Assembly: GCF_900156735.1 (NCBI RefSeq)
Contig: NZ_FTOL01000001.1
Span: 682,001 to 746,000, forward strand
DNA length: 64,000 nucleotides
Reading direction: 5' to 3'
Source of the DNA: Chryseobacterium ureilyticum
GTDB taxonomy: Bacteria; Bacteroidota; Bacteroidia; Flavobacteriales; Weeksellaceae
The notes under the pieces are model-generated. The model searched no databases, had not been told where the DNA came from, and worked only from the letters and a program-made list of their open reading frames with translations. Positions 7,586 to 15,900 of the stretch are shown here, piece after piece. Every line of letters starts with the position of its first letter. The first letter of the stretch is position 1. A program made the translations under genes and the position numbers.

Positions 7586-8230
7586 ATGTGGAAAAAAATT
7601 AAACAGTTTATTTTCATCGTTCTTGTATTGAACGTAGTTTTCATCATTTGGGGGAGATTTTTTAATCCGCCGATTACCCTTACTCAGATAGGAGGGCTCT
7701 TTGAGTACGGAAAACTGCACAGAGACTATATTTCCTACGACGAAATGGGAAATAATGTTAAAAAGGCTGTTATAGCCTCCGAAGACCAGAAATTCTTTGA
7801 TCATGACGGTTTTGATTATACAGCTATTGAAAAAGCAATGAAGTATAATGAGAAAGGCAAAAAAATAAGAGGCGGAAGCACAATTTCTCAGCAGACTGCA
7901 AAAAACGTTTTTCTTTGGCAGGGTAGAAGTTGGGTAAGAAAAGGTCTTGAAGCAGTCTATACTTTTATTATCGAAAAAGTATGGAGCAAAGATATTATTC
8001 TTGAAAGATACCTGAATTCCATTGAAATGGGGCAGGGGGTATTTGGTGTGGAAGCAGCAGCACAATATTATTTTGGAAAATCATCCAAAGATCTGAGCAC
8101 GTCTGACGCCGCATGGATTGCTGCTGTATTACCGAATCCAAAGAAATATGATCCAAAGAATCCATCCCCTTATTTAAGAAAGAAACACAATTGGATTATG
8201 AGACAGATGAGGAATGTGAGTTTGAAATAG
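7586..8230 (+). CDS. mtgA: Monofunctional biosynthetic peptidoglycan transglycosylase
   Basis: A 214-residue GT51 glycosyltransferase that polymerises lipid II into glycan strands at the inner membrane. One N-terminal membrane anchor (FIFIVLVLNVVFIIWG) is followed by the GT51 motifs in order: VIASEDQKFFDHDGFD with the catalytic Glu, GGSTISQQTAKN, and ILERYLNSIEMGQGVFGVEAA. There is no transpeptidase domain, as expected for MtgA. The start at 7586 is chosen because the promoter's -7 box covers 7558-7565. The next gene begins 13 bp later and is probably co-transcribed. Confidence 0.93.
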   Translation: MWKKIKQFIFIVLVLNVVFIIWGRFFNPPITLTQIGGLFEYGKLHRDYISYDEMGNNVKKAVIASEDQKFFDHDGFDYTAIEKAMKYNEKGKKIRGGSTISQQTAKNVFLWQGRSWVRKGLEAVYTFIIEKVWSKDIILERYLNSIEMGQGVFGVEAAAQYYFGKSSKDLSTSDAAWIAAVLPNPKKYDPKNPSPYLRKKHNWIMRQMRNVSLK

Positions 8231-8243
8231 TATCTTTGTACTA

Positions 8244-10274
8244 ATGAAATTCTTTAATTCCAGTACAAATTTTGAGTCAGTTCTTAAAAAATACTTTTCT
8301 TTTAAGAACGAAACGCTTTCTTTGGAACCCTTTGCAGAGTTTTTAGAGAGTGTGAAAACTGCTGACTTTACAGATGTGCTTAATTTTCTTAGAAACCATC
8401 CGAATTTTGCGGAAAACTTTAAATATTATATCCATAATATCTTTAAAGGAAGACCCTTCAACCTATCGTTGACAGAAGCCAATATTCTTTCTGAGAACGC
8501 CTTTTTCCCTGAACTTAAAAAAAGAATCCTGAATAAGGTTTTACCTCCCGTAGAAAATGAAAAAACGGTGTGGTATATGATTGATAATGTCAGTCTGAGA
8601 CCTAAAAAGGATTTGAAATATCTTCATAATCTTCCTGAAAATGAGATGGATGAGTTTTTAACCCTCATAGGTGCTTCAGATTTTATTATTAAGCCCAATG
8701 TTAAAAAGGAGCTCATCTTTTCAATGAATATCCTTTCATGGAGGGTAACCGGGATGGCAATGGAAGTAGAAGTCGTGAGAATGGCTCCTCAATACAGAAA
8801 TCTGGATAACCCGTTTCTTGCGCTTCAAAATGAATTGGAGGCATTGGCGGAAGACCTTGCAAAAGATCCTGAAATGCAGCTGCATTCTAAAGACAGCAGG
8901 TTTAAACAAATCAAAATTTATTCAGAACAATGTCTTGAATTTGTAAATATAGCTTTTAAAAATTCCGATAAATATGGTATTTCAGGGAAGATTAATCAGT
9001 CTTTGCTGAAAATCCGCCAACAGACCAAAAGGATTTATGAGATCGTTCAATTATTGGTAATTGATAATGAAGAAGATGTTCTTATCAAATCGAAGCAGTT
9101 GGTTTTTAATATATTAAATTATAAATCACACAAAAATAATATTGCAGATCTTATCAATGACAGTACGAGGCTGATTTCACACCTTATTACCAATCACACT
9201 GCAGAAGCCGGAACCCATTATATTACTTCTACACGAAAAGAATATATGACAATGTTCTATAAAGCAAGTGGTGGTGGGATTATCGTAGGAGCGCTCTGCG
9301 TACTGAAAATGTTATACGGATACATTCCCGGAAGTGATTTCTCACACGCATTTTTGTATTCCATGAACTATGCGATGGGATTTGTAATGATCTATTTGAT
9401 GGGCTTTACTCTGGCTACCAAGCAACCGGCGATGACCGCAGCAACGATGACCAAAGTATTATCCGAAGAAGGAAACAGCCAAAGAAATAATACTGAATTT
9501 GCACATCTTGTATCCAAGTTGTTCCGAAGTCAGTTTATAGCCTTTGTAGGAAACGTATTACTGGCTTTTCCGATAGCTCTTGCTATAATTTATGGATTAG
9601 ACGTATTTTTCTCACAAAATCTTGCTGTTGACAGATCCGATAAACTTTTAAAAGACCTTGATCCTTTCAAATCTAAAGCGATTCTTCATGCCAGTATTGC
9701 TGGGTTTTATCTTTTTATTTCAGGGATTATTTCGGGGAATATTGGAAACAACTCCGTGTTTTATCAGATTCCGGAGAGGATTGCCAAAAACCTTTCTATC
9801 AGAAACTTTTTCGGTAAAAAATTCGCTAAAGGCTTATCTAAATACTATGCTAAAAACTGGCCCGGAATTGTTTCAAACTTCTGGTTTGGAGTATTCCTTG
9901 GTGCTACAGCGCCCGTAGGAATGTTCTTCGGGTTAGACTTAGATATCAGACACATTACCTTTGCGGCAGGAAACTTTGCTTTAGGACTTTATGGGAAAGA
10001 CTTTTCAGTAGATTCTTATACATTCTGGATTTCTTTTGTAACTGTTTTCTTAATAGGATTCTTTAATTTCCTGGTAAGTTTCAGTTTATCTATGTTCCTG
10101 GCATTCAGATCGAGAAAGATGAATTTTGGACAGGTAAGCGAGATCTACAAGGAAATTTTCAGATATTTTATAAAACATCCGTTAAAATTCTTCCTGCCAT
10201 TAAGCTCAGGATTGGATAAAAAAGCAGATGACCTGATGAGCAGTACAATTTCCAATAAATCAGAGGAACATTAA
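8244..10274 (+). CDS. Membrane protein of the 'SpecificRecomb' (Gcr-like) family
   Basis: A 676-residue protein resembling the family labelled site-specific recombinase (PF10136, gonococcal Gcr). The N-terminal 330 residues are soluble and helical. The C-terminal half contains several hydrophobic spans (for example GGIIVGALCVLKMLYGY, FVMIYLMGFTLA, FVGNVLLAFPIALAIIYG, FVTVFLIGFFNFLVSF), so it is an integral membrane protein. No resolvase or tyrosine recombinase residues are visible, and the recombinase label of the family looks doubtful. It follows mtgA by 13 bp, hinting at an envelope role. A strong terminator follows. Confidence 0.75.
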   Translation: MKFFNSSTNFESVLKKYFSFKNETLSLEPFAEFLESVKTADFTDVLNFLRNHPNFAENFKYYIHNIFKGRPFNLSLTEANILSENAFFPELKKRILNKVLPPVENEKTVWYMIDNVSLRPKKDLKYLHNLPENEMDEFLTLIGASDFIIKPNVKKELIFSMNILSWRVTGMAMEVEVVRMAPQYRNLDNPFLALQNELEALAEDLAKDPEMQLHSKDSRFKQIKIYSEQCLEFVNIAFKNSDKYGISGKINQSLLKIRQQTKRIYEIVQLLVIDNEEDVLIKSKQLVFNILNYKSHKNNIADLINDSTRLISHLITNHTAEAGTHYITSTRKEYMTMFYKASGGGIIVGALCVLKMLYGYIPGSDFSHAFLYSMNYAMGFVMIYLMGFTLATKQPAMTAATMTKVLSEEGNSQRNNTEFAHLVSKLFRSQFIAFVGNVLLAFPIALAIIYGLDVFFSQNLAVDRSDKLLKDLDPFKSKAILHASIAGFYLFISGIISGNIGNNSVFYQIPERIAKNLSIRNFFGKKFAKGLSKYYAKNWPGIVSNFWFGVFLGATAPVGMFFGLDLDIRHITFAAGNFALGLYGKDFSVDSYTFWISFVTVFLIGFFNFLVSFSLSMFLAFRSRKMNFGQVSEIYKEIFRYFIKHPLKFFLPLSSGLDKKADDLMSSTISNKSEEH

Positions 10275-10283
10275 TAAAATAAG

Positions 10284-10310
10284 AAAGCTACCAATTTAGG
10301 TAGCTTTTTT
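10284..10310 (+). terminator. Rho-independent terminator
   Basis: AAAGCTACC pairs with GGTAGCTTT around a six-base loop and runs into a T tract. It ends the mtgA/membrane protein unit. Confidence 0.85.
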
Positions 10311-10328
10311 CTATAAAATAAGTATTGA

Positions 10329-10493
10329 TTATACACAATAAGGAAGTTCCGGACACTCTGCTGGCAATTGCTCCCAAAAACCACATCCCGTCATATCTAT
10401 ACAGCTTACTGCACAACACACCATTTGCCCCGAACCTTGAACTTTTTTTAATGATTCTCTTGATAATTTCTTCGACTTAAGTACTTTTTTCAT
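10329..10493 (-). CDS. Bacteriocin-like peptide precursor (GG/GSG leader, Cys-rich core)
   Basis: A 54-codon reading frame. The leader MKKVLKSKKLSRESLKKVQ ends in GSG, a variant of the double-glycine site cut by peptidase-containing ABC transporters, and is followed by a 31-residue core with six Cys, including a CC pair and CxxxxxxC spacings, ending PYCV. The pattern basic-Leu-x-Arg-Glu-x-LKxVxGxG is shared with the peptide at 57112. Short peptides of this kind are common in Chryseobacterium and usually labelled bacteriocin-like. No modifying enzyme or transporter lies nearby. Function unknown; it may be a secreted antimicrobial or signalling peptide. Confidence 0.75.
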   Translation of the reverse strand: MKKVLKSKKLSRESLKKVQGSGQMVCCAVSCIDMTGCGFWEQLPAECPELPYCV

Positions 10494-10640
10494 GGCAAAT
10501 ATTATTTTTTTATGAATAATAAATATATCACTAAATATCGATATAACATAGTGTTTTTATAAATATTTTCACTGAAAACACTCATGGGTAAAGAGATTGT
10601 TGTAAATCAGGATGATAAAATGATATTCAAACAGTAAGGA

Positions 10641-10934
10641 TTAAAGAATCTGAATACTGTCAAATTTCTCCTCGCCAAACTTATCCTGAAACTTTTTAAG
10701 ATAGAATGTTTTACGCATTTTAAAGTCATTTTTAAGCAGTGGAGAATCAATCTTAATAATGATACATTTGTCTTCAATATTTACACTTCTGATCTCATTG
10801 AACAGACTTTCATCAAGATAGTCCTCTAGAAAATCTTTAATATCAAAAGCTACAAGTTTATCTTCAAAACCATATATTCTTGCGAAAGATTTCACAAGTT
10901 CAGAGGATTGATATTCGCGTTTTTTCTTTTTCAT
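10641..10934 (-). CDS. DUF721 (DciA-like) family protein
   Basis: A 97-residue protein with the DUF721 fold: a basic N-terminus (MKKKKREYQSSELVKSF), and a central strand region ending in IKIDSPLLKNDFKMRK, the family's typical SPLLxxEL-like segment. DUF721 members include the DciA replicative helicase operator and are often found next to recF or other replication genes; recF lies 146 bp upstream here. The role in replication is inferred from family and position. Confidence 0.8.
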   Translation of the reverse strand: MKKKKREYQSSELVKSFARIYGFEDKLVAFDIKDFLEDYLDESLFNEIRSVNIEDKCIIIKIDSPLLKNDFKMRKTFYLKKFQDKFGEEKFDSIQIL

Positions 10935-11080
10935 AGTCGGGTGCGTGGTTCATGTTTCGGAATATGGAATCCGGGATTGGGTTTGAAGTTTGTAAGATAA
11001 GTGATTTTAGATAGGTTTTAGCACGTTATTTTATGTTTTTATTTTCATGCTAATTTCCTCTACCTTAGAGAAGAATCCTA

Positions 11081-12160
11081 TTATATTTCAAATATTATAC
11101 TTTCCTCATTGATTTTCTTCACAACACTTTCTGTGCGCTCTCTGTGCGTATCCGTAATAAAGATCTGCCCAAAACTTTCACGGTTTACCAATTCGATCAA
11201 TTGTGAAACCCTTGTATCATCAAGCTTATCAAAAATGTCATCTAATAAGAGGATAGGAGTCTTTTGGGTTAATTCTTTAACAAGGCTCATCTGAGCGAGC
11301 TTTAACGAAATAAGGAAAGATTTCTGCTGTCCCTGAGAACCTATTTTCTTGATCAGAACATGATCCATTTCAAAAAGAAGATCATCCTTGTGAATTCCCT
11401 TGGAAGTATAGGTCAACATACGGTCTTTCTCAAGACTTTCCTTTAAAAGTTCTGCAAAATTACTTTCCAAAAGGTGAGATTCATAAATGACAGAAACAGT
11501 TTCTTTTCCACCCGAAATGATCTGATAGAAGTTTTGAACAATAGGATTCAACTGCTCTACAAATACTTTTCTCTTATTGAAAATCTTAGTCCCGAATCTC
11601 GTGATCGGTTCATCATAAATTTCCAGAGAATCTTTATCCCAGGTTCTGTTTTTAGCAAAATATTTCAGTAAGGCATTCCTTTGCTGAATGGTTTTCTGGT
11701 ATTGTATCAGATCAAAAAGATATTCAGAATCTGTTTGTGAAATCATTGAATCCAGAAACTTTCTTCTGCTTTCCCCGGAATCGGAAATAAGGTTTGAATC
11801 ATAAGGAGAAATCATGACGCTGGGCAGGTAACCGATATGATCAGCAAGCCTGTCATAACTTTTATCATTCTTTTTGATCACCTTTTTTGCCTCCTTTGGC
11901 AGAGTGATTCTGATAATGTCTTCACTGTCATCATTTTGAATTGCAGCATCAATAGTGAAAAAATCTTCCTCCTTTTTAATATTGTTGAGGTCTGTATTGC
12001 CTAAAAAGCTTTTTCCTACCGATAAATAATGCAGTGCATCCAGAATATTGGTTTTTCCCACCCCGTTATTCCCTACAAAACAGTTGATCTGTGGGGAAAA
12101 TTCAAACTTTTTCTCAGAGTGGTTTTTGAAATTGTACAGGGAAAGCTTCTTGATAATCAT
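11081..12160 (-). CDS. recF: DNA replication and repair protein RecF
   Basis: A 359-residue SMC-like ATPase that loads RecA at gaps with RecO/RecR. Walker A is GNNGVGKTN (residues 30-38), the signature region is GSQGQQKSFLISLKLAQ, and Walker B is PILLLDDIFDKLDD. The length is normal for the family. It starts 3 bp after the stop of the UbiA-like gene, so the two share a transcript, and DUF721 follows on the same strand. dnaN is far away (59235), so the classical dnaA-dnaN-recF cluster is not kept. Confidence 0.96.
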   Translation of the reverse strand: MIIKKLSLYNFKNHSEKKFEFSPQINCFVGNNGVGKTNILDALHYLSVGKSFLGNTDLNNIKKEEDFFTIDAAIQNDDSEDIIRITLPKEAKKVIKKNDKSYDRLADHIGYLPSVMISPYDSNLISDSGESRRKFLDSMISQTDSEYLFDLIQYQKTIQQRNALLKYFAKNRTWDKDSLEIYDEPITRFGTKIFNKRKVFVEQLNPIVQNFYQIISGGKETVSVIYESHLLESNFAELLKESLEKDRMLTYTSKGIHKDDLLFEMDHVLIKKIGSQGQQKSFLISLKLAQMSLVKELTQKTPILLLDDIFDKLDDTRVSQLIELVNRESFGQIFITDTHRERTESVVKKINEESIIFEI

Positions 12161-12163
12161 TCG

Positions 12164-12919
12164 TCAAAAATACTCCATTATTAGTAAAAATAAAAAAGGT
12201 AATGCCGAACATGTTTCCACTCCAAATGAAAAATAGGAGTCATCTCTTTTGTTTTCAGAGAAATAGATTAAAATATAAGTGATGATACTTGATAGAAAAA
12301 AAGCTGTTGCATATAAAGGCTTCAAATAGAAAATCCCAATAAGACTACTGATGAAAACAAGAAAATAGGCAATATACTTCGTATTCTGTACACCGATGAG
12401 CATAGGAAACGTCTTTACTGTATCACTTCTCATATCTCTTATATCAAATGGAAGCACGAGTGCAGTGATGTAAAAGAAACTGATCAGAAAAATAGGAAAA
12501 TTGAACTCCGGAAGAGTAAGCCAGCAATTCACCAATGCCCAGACCAATCCTACATAAAATACTTTTAATAAAGGAATTTTACGTATATAAACATCCAGAA
12601 AAAAACTGTTATATAACAATCCTAAGACAACAATAATAAACCATTTCAATAGTCTTATCTCATTATGATTATGAATGATAAGAAAAGCACATATAACGGC
12701 TGCGATAGCATTTAGAACTAATATTTTAAAAAAATGTTTAGTGTATTGATATTTAGTATAAAGATAACCACTGAAATACGTAATGAAAATCAACAGAATA
12801 GTAGGGAAACGGAATGTGTTTTGCTCTTTCATGAAAAATACTGCAAAAAGGGTTCCCATTAAGGATACGTAAACCTGGCTGTCTATGACGGATTTTTTCA
12901 GTATTTTTAAAATGTTCAT
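12164..12919 (-). CDS. UbiA-like polytopic membrane protein (degenerate prenyltransferase family)
   Basis: A 251-residue membrane protein with about eight hydrophobic spans. The segment LPFDIRDMRSD resembles the second Asp-rich motif of UbiA aromatic prenyltransferases, and TFPMLIGV follows as in that family. The first Asp-rich motif is not evident: the matching place reads YLYTKYQYTK. It is therefore a UbiA relative that may not be a prenyltransferase. It heads a minus-strand operon with recF and diverges from the macroglobulin gene with only 18 bp between the start codons. Confidence 0.7.
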   Translation of the reverse strand: MNILKILKKSVIDSQVYVSLMGTLFAVFFMKEQNTFRFPTILLIFITYFSGYLYTKYQYTKHFFKILVLNAIAAVICAFLIIHNHNEIRLLKWFIIVVLGLLYNSFFLDVYIRKIPLLKVFYVGLVWALVNCWLTLPEFNFPIFLISFFYITALVLPFDIRDMRSDTVKTFPMLIGVQNTKYIAYFLVFISSLIGIFYLKPLYATAFFLSSIITYILIYFSENKRDDSYFSFGVETCSALPFLFLLIMEYF

Positions 12920-12937
12920 TTATCAAAATTAATATAT

Positions 12938-15900
12938 ATGAAAAGATTTTCCAAGATATTTATGCTTTCGCTTTTATCACTGGGCTTTTCGCCGGTTATC
13001 GCACAGAAATATTACGATGACCAATGGAAAAAAATAGCAGAAAATAGCCAGAAAGGAGCTTATAAATCTAATCTTCCGATCATTTTAGACTTAGAAAACA
13101 AAGCCATGAAAGAAAATAACACCATTCAGCTGATTCGTTCCCTGAAAGCAGAGTTCAGTATTGTAAAACAAACTGTAGATGATGATAAAAATGATTCTGC
13201 TTCAAAATTCTTCAAAAAACTTCAGGAAACAGAAACAAAACTGAAAGGAGAAGAAAAGCTGGTCTATAAAGTTCTGGTAAATGGATTCTTTATGGATTAC
13301 TTCAATGAGAATTATTGGAAAATAAATGGCAGAACAAATAATAACACTCAGGATGTTTCACAGATTGAAACATGGACCAAACTGGATTTTAAAAATTATT
13401 TAACCAAAAATTATCAGGAACTGGATCTTCAGAAACAGGAAATGAGAAAGATTGCTTTGGAAAAATATAAATCTTTGTTTCTAGAGGCTAAGGATATTGC
13501 TTATTTTCCAAGTCTATATGATTGGTATGCGGTGAAAAAAATAGGTTTTTTATCAGAAAATAATCTGTTTACCAAAAATGAACTTACTGAAAATAGAGTT
13601 GCAATTAATGCCATTTTTGACGAATTAATTGCTCAGAATAACGGGAATGCAAAATTGTATTTCATGAAAGATAAGCTGGTGGAGAACTGCAATTTCAACA
13701 GTTGTAAAGATAGACTTCAGCAGCTTCAGGATCTTGCAAAATCCAATATCGAAGGAGATTACAAAGTGGTGATCATGGAAGATATTATGGATGAGCTGAG
13801 CAGCAAAGGTAAGTTTAAAGAAGCACTTGCTGTAGCAGAACAGGCAAAGAGTGAATACCCGAAATCATCTTTTATCGGAAACATAAAAAGCAAGGAAAAT
13901 CAGATTAAAAATCCTACGTTAACGATTCAATATGAGAAGCAGGCACAGAATAATCTGCCAATTCATTTCGTTGCTTCTTCACAAAATGTTAAAGAATTTA
14001 GCTTAAATATTTATGAAGTAAAAGAAGACATTGAACCTTTTATGAAGTATGCTCAGACTCCTTATTACGGTGAATATTTTAAAAAGGTAAAGAAAAGTCT
14101 GGTGAGAAAAGAAAATTATCAGCTTTCAAATCCTGATGATTATAAAGAGCATAAAACGTCTCTTGAAATAAAACCACTTCCGTCAGGAATTTATATGGTT
14201 GATTATTCAGTTGCCGGAGTAAAAGCAAAAGATATTAATGATGATCAGCATTTTTTCTTTCTGGTTTCTGAGAATAAAATCATTTTTCAGAATAAATCTT
14301 CCAAAAATGCAAATTTAGATGAACTGAAACTGGTTAATAGTGAAAACGGAAAACCCATAGTAAATGAAAACCTTACTTTCTACGAATTTGCAGGAAATAA
14401 ACCTGCTAGAAAAATGGAAGGTAAAACCAATGAAAAAGGAGCTTTCCAATTTCCTAGTACTGACAATAAAACTTATTACAGAACTTTTCTGATTCAGCAG
14501 CCAAAAACCAATGATTTCTACATCATGCCAGTCTATGGAAACAATATTGCAGATGATTACAATCCTAACCAGGTATCGCAAACAAAAGTTCAGATCTTTA
14601 CGGACAGAGCGATCTACAGACCTGGGCAAACAGTATATTTCAAAGCGATCAATACACAGCTGAACAAGGAAACGGAATCTGTGATTTCAGGGGTAAAACA
14701 GAAGATCACTTTATTTGATATCAATAACCAGGAAATCTCTTCACAGGATTTTACGACGAATGAATTCGGTTCCTACCACGGAAGTTTCATGCTGCCGAAA
14801 GGAAAATCGAATGGGGTGTTCTATCTGAAAACAGAGGGTACAGGTCAAGGATATAAAGACATCAGAGTAGAAGAATACAAAAGACCAAAATTTGAAGTCA
14901 CCTTCGAACCTGTAAAAGATGAGTACAAATACGGGCAGTCTATAGAACTGAAAGGTAAGGCAATGATGTTTTCTGGTGTTGCTTTGAGTAATACAACCAT
15001 CAATTATGAGATCAAGAAACATAATATCAGATGGAGATATTTTGGATGGTATCCGAGAGAGAATGATAATGAAAATTCAATATTAGGAGAAGCAAAAACC
15101 AATGAAAAAGGAGAATTTGTTATCCGTCTTGATCTTAAGAAAGATGAAAAACTGGATGGAATACAGATTGATAATTACGAGATTAATGCTTCTGCTACAG
15201 ATATCAATGGTGAGACTCAATCTGCCAATACTCAGCTGAAAGTAGCTTCGGTTTCACATTATATTAAAGCTGATGAGGTTAAGAATACTTTCAGTGATGA
15301 AAATGTAAAACTAAAAGTAGAAACAAAAAATTATAACGAGCAGGATCTTAAAAAATCTTATCAGGTGAAGTTGTCTAAACTGGCAACTCCAGACAGAATT
15401 TTCAGAGATAACTTTAAATCTGCAGTTCAGGATGCTCCAAAATATTCCAAAGAAGAGTTTATCAGCAAGTTTCCACATGATCTGTTTGATAAAAATGATG
15501 AAATTAAAAATTGGAAAACAGAAAGAGTTCTTATAGAAAAACAACAGCAACCATCAGCCGAAAAAGCTTATTCGGATTTAGACCTAGGAAAACTGGATGC
15601 CGGAGATTATCAATTGGAGCTTTTTAATATTGAAGGAAAAGACACCATTAAAGCTTCACAATACTTTAGTGTTTGGGAGAAAAGCGCTTTGAAGCCATCT
15701 CAAAAAACATTTCTTACTGTAATTGCTCCTAAAGATGAACTGGCAAGAGGTGAGCAGGCAAAAGTGTATGTGTATTCTGCAGTTCCAGATGCGTTGGTGA
15801 ATGTTTTTGTTCAGGATGGATCAGGAAAAACAGTTTCAGAAATTCATCCGTTGAAAAAAGGAATTTTAGAGTATACAGCAAACATTCCAAAAGATAAAAA

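Noticed and set aside
8244..10274. Evidence for a second mobile element from the 'site-specific recombinase' name
   Set aside because: The protein is a multi-span membrane protein in a core gene setting, and no repeats or attachment sites flank it.
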